From positions 124,001-188,000 of the forward strand of contig JACIWT010000001.1 in NCBI GenBank assembly GCA_014360825.1: a stretch of 64,000 nucleotides of DNA, written 5' to 3'. The notes under the pieces are model-generated. The model ran no database searches and was not told where the DNA came from. It saw only the letters and a program-made list of their open reading frames with translations. The stretch comes from Chloroflexota bacterium (lineage in GTDB: Bacteria; Chloroflexota; Anaerolineae; UBA2200; JACIWT01). Each line of letters opens with the position of its first letter. The stretch's first letter is position 1. A program made the position numbers and the translations under genes. Below, piece by piece: positions 36,875 through 45,122 of this stretch.

Positions 36875-37347
36875 GAGTCCTCGTGGTGTTGGGTTCCGGC
36901 GGACACACAAAGGAAATGATCCGTTTGGTAGATTTGTTGGGGCCAGGATACGAGTACAGTTATTTAGTGGCAGCCAACGATGAACTTTCGCCCCAGAAGA
37001 TCCGCATACCAGGGCCGGTTTACAAAGTGACCCGTCCTCGCTGGAAGACCGCAAACCTTTTGGTTGAAGTGGCGCGGACGCTATTATCAGCGCTACAATC
37101 CTTGGTCGTGCTGTTGATCGTTCGGCCACGGGCGATTATCAGTAGCGGTCCGGGCCCGGCAGTGCCGGTATCATTTTGGGGCAAACTCCTGGGCGCGAAG
37201 GTGATATTCGTTGAGACTGGCTCGCGCGTGTACGAACTGTCCACCAGCGGACGCATCCTGTATCGTTGGGCAGACCTCTTCTTTGTGCAGTGGCCGGAGT
37301 TACAGGCGAAGTACCCGAGGGCGATTTATGCAGGTCGGCTTTGGTGA
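36871..37347 (+). CDS. Alg14/PssD-like glycosyltransferase membrane subunit
   Basis: A 158-residue protein; ATG in an ATGA overlap. The N-terminal LVVLGSGGHTKEMIRLV, then ARTLLSALQSLVVLL (hydrophobic helix, about 70-90), ISSGPGPAVPVSFWGKLLGAKVIFVETGSRV and DLFFVQWPEL match Alg14. Alg14 recruits the catalytic Alg13 to the membrane to add N-acetylglucosamine or a related sugar to a polyprenyl-linked precursor. The Alg13-like partner is encoded at 39191, separated by one gene rather than adjacent. Confidence 0.85.
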   Translation: MRVLVVLGSGGHTKEMIRLVDLLGPGYEYSYLVAANDELSPQKIRIPGPVYKVTRPRWKTANLLVEVARTLLSALQSLVVLLIVRPRAIISSGPGPAVPVSFWGKLLGAKVIFVETGSRVYELSTSGRILYRWADLFFVQWPELQAKYPRAIYAGRLW

Positions 37348-37355
37348 GAAGAGTT

Positions 37356-39194
37356 ATGAACAGCCAAAGTCTGAGAGCTGCGCTGCGTAATACATGGTCC
37401 CATGGATTGGCGGTCCTATTCGCTGGAGCGGGGGCAAGCCTATTTTGGGCTGTTTCGTCATCGTTGCTGGAGAGAGCACAGTGGTGGCCGACCGCTCTCG
37501 TAGCGATACTTTCGGGAGCCACGCTTGCGTTAGGGGCTTGGATTATCACTGGACTGTGGCTTTCGAGGCGTGGGCATGACCTAACCAGAGCCCTGGCACT
37601 TGATGCCTGGAGTTACGCGATCTGGCTTGGCCCTATTTTGTTTATTCCCGTTTATCTCATGGGCGGTGACCACCCCGCCCTGGCATCGTGGCCACGATTT
37701 TATATCTTATTGGTTTCTTTGTTAACCTGGTTGGGACTGAAGGTGGTGCTTTTCTCTGAACGTTTGGGAGAATGGAACGCATTCCTCGAACAACGCGGGC
37801 GTGCTTGTCTGATTATGCTAGTGGGCTTTTATGTGACAGCGTGCATGCTCCTCTCCTGGCGCAAGTGGACAGTATTCACGCTCGGCAACATCGATGTTGC
37901 TACTATCTGGCAGAGTATGGGTTATACCTTACGAGGCGAGGGTTTCTTCTATAATACCATTGAGGGGGTCGGCCATTTTGGGGTGCATAACTCGCCAGCG
38001 CTAGTGCTGCTCTTGCCCATCTATGCCTTCTGGCCAGACCCTCGGGTTATCCTCTTGCTCAACCCCGGTTTGATCAGTCTCTCGGCGATCCCTTTCTTTG
38101 CCCTGGCGCGCAAGCGGTTGGGGGTATCTGCCGCGTTGACACTGACAGTGGCCTATCTGCTGTATCCGTCCGTCACTTACCGCGCCGTCTCGAATTTCCA
38201 CGAGATGACTATGTTGCCGTTATTCCTTTTGCTGGCCTTCTGGGCCTTTGAGCGAGAGCATCTGGGATGGTTTGTAGTGACACTTCTGTATAGCCTGGGG
38301 GTAAAAGAAAGCATAGCCCTCACTGCATTTGTCTTTGCGCCCTACGCTTTTCTCCGTCGCCGCCGATGGCCCTGGGTGGTGATCCCGCTCTTGCTCAGTG
38401 TGGCATCGCTCTGGTTATCCTTTGCCTGGGTGATACCGACCGAACTTGGTCAGGAGGTGCATCGCCGAGCGAATGCAGTCTTCGGCCAGTTTGGAGAAAC
38501 ACCAGGAGATGTGATACGCTATATGGTGTATTCGCCCGTGGATTTTGCACGGGCAGTATTTACAGCCCGAAAATTGGGTTTTGTTTACCAGATGCTGCAG
38601 CCGCTCGGGCTCGTTCTTCCGGCGCTCAGCGTAGTAGGGCTGTTTGCATTGCCTGCATTGGGGCTGAACTTAATCACGCAGATAGGTTCAGTGGGCGTGC
38701 GGGCCTGGGAGTCGGTGATTTTTGGCCCGCTTTTCTATGTTGCGACGGTGGACGCGATAACCCGGGCCAGTTTCGTGTTGCGGTTGCCAAATCGAGTGGC
38801 TTACCTGTCCCTTGTTGTGCTCGGATTAACGCTCGCATGTGCGTCATATTGGCTGCGCGTGGATGAATATCAACCCGCGCCGTATTACACGGCTCAAGTT
38901 AACGCGGTAGCAATCATTCCGCCGAGAGTTTCAGTTTCTGTGCCTAACTATATGACCGCCCGGTTTGCAGACCGCCATTATATACAGCAGCCTACTGGTG
39001 CGCCCTTTTTCGCCGAGTATCACTTGGTGGACATTCACTGGGTACGGGCACAGCGCGGGCACGAGTTGTTCTTACGTGCTGCCGATGACTACGAGGACGT
39101 TTGGGCCAATGCCCAATATGGTGAGGTTTATCGCGGGCTGGAATTGGTTTGGCGTGAGGATGGGGTGGCTGTGTATCGTAGGGTGGGGCGATGA
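37356..39194 (+). CDS. DUF2079-type polytopic membrane protein
   Basis: A 612-residue protein; ATG at 37356 with ggtgagaag upstream. It has about 12 hydrophobic segments. LGNIDVATIWQSMGYTLRGEGFFYNT and NFHEMTMLPLFLLLAFWAFE are the DUF2079 signatures (the D-x-x-x-x-x-Q region and the FHEM/FHPE region), and a soluble C-terminal part follows the last helix. The family is thought to be GT-C-like but has no settled function. It sits between the two Alg13/14-like subunits and overlaps the second by 4 bases. Confidence 0.8.
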   Translation: MNSQSLRAALRNTWSHGLAVLFAGAGASLFWAVSSSLLERAQWWPTALVAILSGATLALGAWIITGLWLSRRGHDLTRALALDAWSYAIWLGPILFIPVYLMGGDHPALASWPRFYILLVSLLTWLGLKVVLFSERLGEWNAFLEQRGRACLIMLVGFYVTACMLLSWRKWTVFTLGNIDVATIWQSMGYTLRGEGFFYNTIEGVGHFGVHNSPALVLLLPIYAFWPDPRVILLLNPGLISLSAIPFFALARKRLGVSAALTLTVAYLLYPSVTYRAVSNFHEMTMLPLFLLLAFWAFEREHLGWFVVTLLYSLGVKESIALTAFVFAPYAFLRRRRWPWVVIPLLLSVASLWLSFAWVIPTELGQEVHRRANAVFGQFGETPGDVIRYMVYSPVDFARAVFTARKLGFVYQMLQPLGLVLPALSVVGLFALPALGLNLITQIGSVGVRAWESVIFGPLFYVATVDAITRASFVLRLPNRVAYLSLVVLGLTLACASYWLRVDEYQPAPYYTAQVNAVAIIPPRVSVSVPNYMTARFADRHYIQQPTGAPFFAEYHLVDIHWVRAQRGHELFLRAADDYEDVWANAQYGEVYRGLELVWREDGVAVYRRVGR

Positions 39195-39643
39195 TATTTG
39201 TCACTGTTGGCTCAACTGATTTCGACCTTTTGGTTCGTCGCATGGATGAGTTAGCGCCGGCATTGGGCGATGAGGTAGTGATTCAGATCGGCTTGGGCCA
39301 GTACGAGCCGCGCAACTGTCGCTTCTTTCGCTTTGCGCCCTCGTTGGAACCTTATTATGAAGAGGCAGAATTAGTGGTTTCCCACGGTGGGTTAGGTAGC
39401 ATTGTGGAGGCCTTACACGCAGGCAAGCGGCTGGTCTGTGTGAACAATCCTACCACTTACGACAGTCATCAGGAACATTTATTGACTTTGTTTGCTGAGA
39501 AGGGCTACCTGCTCTGGTGTCGCGACATAGATAACTTGTTGGAAGACATCCAACGAGCGGAGACTATGACATTTGAACGCTACGAGGAACCGGACTGTCG
39601 TATTCATGAAGTCATCCGCGAGTATCTCGCGGGCCTGGAGTGA
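39191..39643 (+). CDS. Alg13/PssE-like glycosyltransferase catalytic subunit
   Basis: A 150-residue protein; ATG in an ATGA overlap. MIFVTVGSTDFDLLVRRMDE, then YYEEAELVVSHGGLGSIVEALHAGKRLVCVNN and HQEHLLTLFAEKGYL match the C-terminal half of GT28 enzymes used alone, as in Alg13 and PssE. With the Alg14-like protein at 36871 it should form a two-subunit transferase acting on a polyprenyl-linked precursor, by family knowledge. Confidence 0.85.
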   Translation: MIFVTVGSTDFDLLVRRMDELAPALGDEVVIQIGLGQYEPRNCRFFRFAPSLEPYYEEAELVVSHGGLGSIVEALHAGKRLVCVNNPTTYDSHQEHLLTLFAEKGYLLWCRDIDNLLEDIQRAETMTFERYEEPDCRIHEVIREYLAGLE

Positions 39644-39664
39644 CTGCCCAGGAGAGAAGAGCCT

Positions 39665-40732
39665 ATGATACCCATTGCCCAGCCATTGCTGGGGAGAGAG
39701 GAAGAGGAGGCGGTCTTGGAAGTGTTGCGCTCAGGCCAATTGGCGCAAGGGCCGCGGGTGGAGGCGTTCGAAAGATCCTTTGCCGAATGGCTGGGCGTGA
39801 AATACGCTGTCGCCACAAGTAGCGGCACGGCGGCACTTCACATCGCCTTACTGGCCCACGGGATTGGCCCCGGAGATGAGGTCATCACCTCACCTTTTAC
39901 CTTCATCGCTTCGGCCAACGCGATCCTTTTCTGTGGGGCGCGCCCTGTCTTTGTGGATATCGAGCCTGATACTTACAATATCAATCCAGTGCTTATTGAG
40001 GAGGCTATAACGCCGCGGACAAAGGCCATCATGCCGGTTCATATTTTCGGCAACCCTTGCGATATGCAAACCATTATGGCGGTCGCGCGGCGGCACAAGT
40101 TGGTTGTTATTGAAGATGCTTGTCAAGCCCACGGTGCGGAGGTGAACAGTCAGCGGGTCGGGACATTTGGTACCGGTTGCTTCTCTTTTTACCCCACCAA
40201 GAATATGACCACTGGTGAGGGTGGCATGGTCACCACTGACGATCCCGATCTGGCAGACCGGCTGCGCTTATTACGCAATCACGGCCAGCGTCGCCGGTAT
40301 TACCATGAGGCTGTGGGCTATAATTTCCGCATGACCGAGATCCAGGCAGCCATTGGTTTGGTCCAACTGGGGAAATTGGATAGTTTCAATGAGCGGCGCA
40401 TAGCCAATGCCGCCTACTTGGACCGGCATTTGCAAGGTGTGGTGAAACCCGTTGTGCGACCTGGTCACCGGCACGTTTACCATCAGTATACCATACGGGT
40501 GCCTGCCCCTCGAGAAAGGTGGATTCAAGGGCTGGCCGAACGCGGTGTGGGCACTATGATCTATTACCCGCTTCCGGTGCACAAGCAGCGCGTGTACCTT
40601 GAGATGGGCTACGAGGGCTCTTTTCCAGTGGCGGAGCAAGCCAGCGCGGAGGTGCTCTCCCTGCCTGTTCATCCAGCGCTGACATCTGATGACTTGGCCA
40701 CCATCGTACGAGCCGTGGAGGAATTACTATGA
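39665..40732 (+). CDS. DegT/DnrJ/EryC1/StrS aminotransferase, WbpE-like
   Basis: A 355-residue PLP enzyme; ATG with ccaggagag upstream. PLP lysine Lys179 in SFYPTKNMTTGEGGM, with VIEDACQAHGAE before it and LRNHGQRRRYYHEAVGYNFRMTEIQAAIG after it. It transfers an amino group to a keto sugar nucleotide. The directly coupled Gfo/Idh dehydrogenase downstream is what a WbpE-type 3-aminotransferase would need as the source of a 3-keto sugar. Confidence 0.85.
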   Translation: MIPIAQPLLGREEEEAVLEVLRSGQLAQGPRVEAFERSFAEWLGVKYAVATSSGTAALHIALLAHGIGPGDEVITSPFTFIASANAILFCGARPVFVDIEPDTYNINPVLIEEAITPRTKAIMPVHIFGNPCDMQTIMAVARRHKLVVIEDACQAHGAEVNSQRVGTFGTGCFSFYPTKNMTTGEGGMVTTDDPDLADRLRLLRNHGQRRRYYHEAVGYNFRMTEIQAAIGLVQLGKLDSFNERRIANAAYLDRHLQGVVKPVVRPGHRHVYHQYTIRVPAPRERWIQGLAERGVGTMIYYPLPVHKQRVYLEMGYEGSFPVAEQASAEVLSLPVHPALTSDDLATIVRAVEELL

Positions 40733-41724
40733 TCAACGCAGCGGTCATTGGTGTGGGCATGATGGGGCGTAACCACGCTCGAGTGTACGCAGAACTGGAG
40801 GATGTTAATCTGCTCGCCGTCGCCGACACAGACTTGGAAGCGGCCCAGCGGGTAGCACGTACCTACCGTGCTCGTGCTTATCAGGATTACCGCGAGATGC
40901 TTGACACTGAAAAGCCAGACATCGTCTCCGTGGCTGTGCCCACTCATTTGCACCGCCTGGTGGCGACAGACGTGATCGCCCGCGGCATGCATGTATTCTT
41001 GGAGAAACCCATCGCTACGGCGGTGGAGGATGGTCAGGCGATTATTGACGCTGCCAAGGAGCACGGCATTACATTGGGCGTTGGACATATCGAGCGCTTT
41101 AATCCCGCGATTCTGGCCCTCAAAGAGCGGCTCGATGATGGGCAACTGGGGCGTATTTTCCAGATCCATGCCCGACGCGTGGGTCCTTTTCCGCCCCGGG
41201 TCTCAGATGTGGGCGTGGTGATTGACCTGGCTACCCATGAACTCAATATTATGGAATATCTGACTGGGTCACGGGCAGAGAGCGTGTACGCCGAGACGGA
41301 GCGTAAGATACACGTTGCCCACGAGGACTTGCTTACGGGCATCATCAAATTCCGCGATGGTTGCGTGGGCATCCTGGATATCAACTGGCTGACGCCCGCC
41401 AAGATACGCGAACTCTCCCTGATCGGCGAGAAAGGCATGTTTTTGGTCAACTACCTCACTCAGGATCTCTATTTTTATGAGAACGACTACCTGAATGGAA
41501 ACTGGGAAGGGCTGGTAGCCATCATGGGGGTGAGCGAGGGGCGCAGGATTCGACATAACATTCGACGGGTGGAGCCGTTGAGAGCCGAATTAGAGGATTT
41601 CGTGCGCTCTGTGGTGGAAGGCAGGCCTCCGCTGGTGGGTGGGGAGGAGGCGTTGCGCGCTGTACTCTTAGCCCAGGCATTGCTCTGCTCCGGACGAGAG
41701 CACCGAGTAGTGTTCCTGGATTGA
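40729..41724 (+). CDS. Gfo/Idh/MocA dehydrogenase, WbpB/WlbA-like
   Basis: A 331-residue NAD(P)-dependent sugar oxidoreductase; ATG in an ATGA overlap with the aminotransferase. Rossmann motif VIGVGMMGRNHARVY (residues 6-20), Lys93 in LEKPIAT, HIERFNPA and the DLATHELNIMEYL region are diagnostic of WbpB/WlbA-type enzymes. These oxidise C3 of UDP-GlcNAcA-type sugars so that the partner aminotransferase can make a 3-amino sugar. The UDP-GlcNAc 6-dehydrogenase and N-acetyltransferase of that pathway are not adjacent, so the exact sugar is inferred. Confidence 0.8.
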   Translation: MINAAVIGVGMMGRNHARVYAELEDVNLLAVADTDLEAAQRVARTYRARAYQDYREMLDTEKPDIVSVAVPTHLHRLVATDVIARGMHVFLEKPIATAVEDGQAIIDAAKEHGITLGVGHIERFNPAILALKERLDDGQLGRIFQIHARRVGPFPPRVSDVGVVIDLATHELNIMEYLTGSRAESVYAETERKIHVAHEDLLTGIIKFRDGCVGILDINWLTPAKIRELSLIGEKGMFLVNYLTQDLYFYENDYLNGNWEGLVAIMGVSEGRRIRHNIRRVEPLRAELEDFVRSVVEGRPPLVGGEEALRAVLLAQALLCSGREHRVVFLD

Positions 41725-41883
41725 CGCTTTGTATGACCGTGTGAACCTGTGCGTGGACTGCTGCACCCCGATGAGCGGGGCTGGAGGTGCCAACATCCCC
41801 ATTTGCTCCACCCGTATCCCTCTGCTCCGTTCTCCGTCTGATAAGATGAAGTCTAAACCAAGTGGAGGAGGCTTGAACACTGC
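41725..41883 (+). promoter_or_regulatory. Leader of the 41884 gene with a hairpin
   Basis: A 159-base gap. CCCCG (41766-41770) and CGGGG (41776-41780) form a 5-bp hairpin with an ATGAG loop, inside a longer GCACC/GGTGC pairing option. No run of T follows, so it is not a standard terminator. GATAAGAT near 41840 could be a weak -10. A purine-rich ggaggagg lies about 13 bases before the ATG, farther than usual. Confidence 0.3.
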
Positions 41884-44800
41884 ATGCGTGTTGGGATAAA
41901 AGAGCGAAAGCAGATTGTGGCTGTGGTGCTGGCTGTCTTTGGTGTGATGCTTTTGGCTATGGTAATACCGGGGCCCGTCTTGGCCCGGGTGCCACCGGAA
42001 TTCGTACCGACGAACGGCATCTATATCCAGTACGACGATCCCTCTCATGGTCTTGACCCTGGCCTTTATCCAGTCATAGGTGGTTACAGGCGCTATAGTT
42101 GGAAAGACATTGAGACATCTAACAACTCCTTCAACTGGGATGGCATAGCATATTGGATCGGTCAAGAGCAGACCCACGGCAAGTATGTGGGCATCGGCTT
42201 CACTACTTACAACGAGCATGGCAATGTGGTGCCCGCGGGCCCCGGCAACGGCACCCAAGTTCCTGAGTGGTTGATCTCGATGTACCCTAGCGTTGCGCCT
42301 ATCAACACGCGGCGGCAAACTGACGAGACATATCGTGTCACCAATTACAAGGACACTAACTATCGCAACTATTACAGCCGCTTCATCAACGCCTTTGCCC
42401 AGTGGCTGGCGGATAACCCCAGCGTCCGCGCCCGCGTGGCCTGGGTGTCTATGGGCGTGGGCATGAGCGGCGAAACCCAGCCTAGTGCTCAACGGACCTC
42501 GGAATTGCCCGATTATCAGTTCTATCAGATCAACCTGGGCCTGACCTCAGCGGAATGGGTGGAATACGTGAACTGGTGCACCCAGACTTACCGCGACGCT
42601 TTCCTCAGTCGCGGCCTCAATATCCCGCTGTTCTTGGACATCGGGCCCACTTATATGGGGCCCTCGGAACGCTACCAGTTCTCGCAATACGCTGCAGATC
42701 GCGGGGTGGGCTTGCGACACAACGGCCTTATGGCCGACCACTGCTGCCCCATCAACTACCGGCTGATGCATTATTACGGCACTTACAGCACTACGGTGCC
42801 CATCGCTTGGGAAACTTATAGCAACTATGTTACCTGCTATTCTGAAATGTTATTTGCCACGTATATGGGCCTGTCTGCTCACGCCGATAACTTCGCCCTC
42901 ACCCGGGATATGATCCAGATACCCGCATACCGTGAGCCTCTGGAGTTCATGAAGCGCTATAGCGGGGTCACGATCCAGAATACTCCTAGCGTTTGGGCGG
43001 CACTGCGGGGGAACTGCACTGGCGGCGATCCCCTCAACTACGAATTCTGGCTGCGGCAGTTCGACTCGGCAGCCAATGGCACAACTGTCAAAGTCTGTGG
43101 TGAGTCAGAGCCGATATTGGATCCCTCCACCGGCTACAAATTTGACTTGCCCAACGGCACCTACACGGTGCAACTGCACTTTGCCGAATTGTATTACAGT
43201 GGTACTGGGGCCCGATATTTCAATATTGTGATTGAAGGCAATATAGTCCGGTCGAATCTCGATGTAGTAGCAGCCGCCGGAGGGTGGCGCAAGGCGTTGG
43301 TGTTGGATTTCCCCGGCATCGTTGTCACTGATGGCCAGTTGAACATTGATCTCATCAAGACTAGCGGTGACGATCCCTTCGTGAATGGCATCTACATCAG
43401 CGGCCCAGGCTATCAAAACCGGGTCAACTGTGGTTGGCAGTTCGACTACCGAGATCCCAGTGACAATATCTGGCATGGCGATCAGGAGTACCGCCCTGGC
43501 GCTTGGGGCCACCTGGGTGGCTACCCCTGGGTCTCCGGCGTTGAAATTGCTGGCACCGACATGGATCCGCTCTACCAGTCATGCCACGTGCGTGATGGTA
43601 CACTGGGTGTGGTGGCCGAAGGACGTTGGACGCGTCGCACCGACCAGGCCAGTGGCAACTCTTATATGCGCTTCGACATTGACAATGGCTATATGTATAA
43701 CCGCACCAATTTCACTACCGCCACGATCACTGTCACCTATTACGACGCGGGCACCGATCGCTGGCAGTTGCTCTACGATTCGCAGACCGATGCCAACAAG
43801 GCGGCCGTTCCAATGGGCAGCACTAACCCCTGGGTCCAGAAGACCAATTCACACCAGTGGAAGAAGGCTGTCTTCTACCTGGAGGATGCCCTTTTCGCGG
43901 GACGCCAGTATTCAGGTACTGATCCCGATTATGGTCCGTTTAGCATAGATTTCTCTATTTTCTGCAACAACGATGGTAACGAGTACATCCACTTCGTAGA
44001 AGTGTCAAAGGCGGGTGCGCCGACGCCGACTGCGACCATCAACGGGAGTGTGACGCTGGAACGAGGGACCAAGACGCCGCCGGACCCTTCGTTCTCCGTG
44101 CCGCTGACCGTTACCCTGCATACACCGGGCAACCCGACACCACTCTACACTTACAATCCCACCACCGACCAAAGCGGGAATTTCACTATCACTGACATTC
44201 CGCCGGGGTCCTATGACGTCCGCGTCAAGAACAGGCACACTCTACAGAATGTGTCCCGGTCCGATTGTCCGGTGACCCTTGTTGCTGGGGCCAATGCAGT
44301 CAATATGGGGACGTTATGGGAAGGTGATGCCAACGATGACAACCGTGTCAACTCCAGCGACTTCATCATCCTGCGCAACACCTACCTGAAGCAGCAAGGC
44401 GATCCGGGCTACGATGGCCGTGCTGACTTCAACGAAGACCAGCGCGTCAACTCGAGCGATTTCATTTTGCTGCGGAACCATTATCTTCAGGATGGCCCGC
44501 GGGTGGTGAATATGGGCGGGTGTCCTGGCTCGCTGGTTGTACAAAGCGCTACCACTCCCGTCTCGATCCAAAGCGACGGTACCATCACTTTCCTACCAAC
44601 AGAGACCACGGTAATCGCCGGGCAGGAGTTCGTTTTGGACATTTCAGTGGATACCGGTTCGCAGGATGCCGTTGCTGCCGATGTCTTTGTGGATTTCGAC
44701 CCCGCCTATCTGGAAGTAACGGGCATCGAGGATGGTTCTCCCCTGCAAGTCATTGTCAAGCAATATGATAACGAGGCAGGATCGCTCAAGATCGGCGCGG

Positions 44801-45042
44801 TTACCCTTGGCGAGCCAGCCAATGGTGGTTTTACAGTGGCAAGGCTCCATCTGCGCGCTCGGGCGCAGACTGCTGTGGATGGGACGGTCATTTCCTTCTC
44901 CCGTGATGAGCCCCGTCGAACGGTGGTCAAGAACGCGAGCGACGAAGATATCTTGGCCACTGTTGAGAGTGGCACGGTGCACGTGAACGCAGCCCCTTTG
45001 CAGTACCAACTATATGTTCCAATTATCTGCAAATGGCTTTAA
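41884..45042 (+). CDS. Secreted glycoside-hydrolase-like protein with malectin-like halves, dockerin and cohesin
   Basis: A 1052-residue protein. Signal peptide 1-35 ending near VLARV. Residues 40-370: a beta/alpha-barrel-like region (WVSMGVGMSGETQPS, IPLFLDIGP), possibly GH42-like. About 400-512: a malectin C-half (YTVQLHFAELYY, FVNGIYI); about 513-572: a malectin N-half (VNCGWQFDYRD, GTDMDPLYQS), in reversed order. About 573-715: a module with FDIDN (597) and EYIH (700-703), shared with the 50839 protein. About 718-805: carboxypeptidase-regulatory-like. About 812-875: dockerin type I with two calcium loops, each with Asp1, Asn3, Asp5, Asn9 and Asp12. About 890-1035: cohesin. Ends YQLYVPIICKWL. 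The catalytic residues of the barrel are not assigned. Confidence 0.75.
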   Translation: MRVGIKERKQIVAVVLAVFGVMLLAMVIPGPVLARVPPEFVPTNGIYIQYDDPSHGLDPGLYPVIGGYRRYSWKDIETSNNSFNWDGIAYWIGQEQTHGKYVGIGFTTYNEHGNVVPAGPGNGTQVPEWLISMYPSVAPINTRRQTDETYRVTNYKDTNYRNYYSRFINAFAQWLADNPSVRARVAWVSMGVGMSGETQPSAQRTSELPDYQFYQINLGLTSAEWVEYVNWCTQTYRDAFLSRGLNIPLFLDIGPTYMGPSERYQFSQYAADRGVGLRHNGLMADHCCPINYRLMHYYGTYSTTVPIAWETYSNYVTCYSEMLFATYMGLSAHADNFALTRDMIQIPAYREPLEFMKRYSGVTIQNTPSVWAALRGNCTGGDPLNYEFWLRQFDSAANGTTVKVCGESEPILDPSTGYKFDLPNGTYTVQLHFAELYYSGTGARYFNIVIEGNIVRSNLDVVAAAGGWRKALVLDFPGIVVTDGQLNIDLIKTSGDDPFVNGIYISGPGYQNRVNCGWQFDYRDPSDNIWHGDQEYRPGAWGHLGGYPWVSGVEIAGTDMDPLYQSCHVRDGTLGVVAEGRWTRRTDQASGNSYMRFDIDNGYMYNRTNFTTATITVTYYDAGTDRWQLLYDSQTDANKAAVPMGSTNPWVQKTNSHQWKKAVFYLEDALFAGRQYSGTDPDYGPFSIDFSIFCNNDGNEYIHFVEVSKAGAPTPTATINGSVTLERGTKTPPDPSFSVPLTVTLHTPGNPTPLYTYNPTTDQSGNFTITDIPPGSYDVRVKNRHTLQNVSRSDCPVTLVAGANAVNMGTLWEGDANDDNRVNSSDFIILRNTYLKQQGDPGYDGRADFNEDQRVNSSDFILLRNHYLQDGPRVVNMGGCPGSLVVQSATTPVSIQSDGTITFLPTETTVIAGQEFVLDISVDTGSQDAVAADVFVDFDPAYLEVTGIEDGSPLQVIVKQYDNEAGSLKIGAVTLGEPANGGFTVARLHLRARAQTAVDGTVISFSRDEPRRTVVKNASDEDILATVESGTVHVNAAPLQYQLYVPIICKWL

Positions 45043-45122
45043 GTCACCTGGTGAAGTAAAGTTTGGGACGCTCTCGCCAGGTTCCGCTATACCATTGCTG
45101 GCCTGCTGAGAGAGGACGAGTG

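Noticed and set aside
41766-41780. Terminator after the WbpB-like gene
   Set aside because: The hairpin is short and no T-run follows it.
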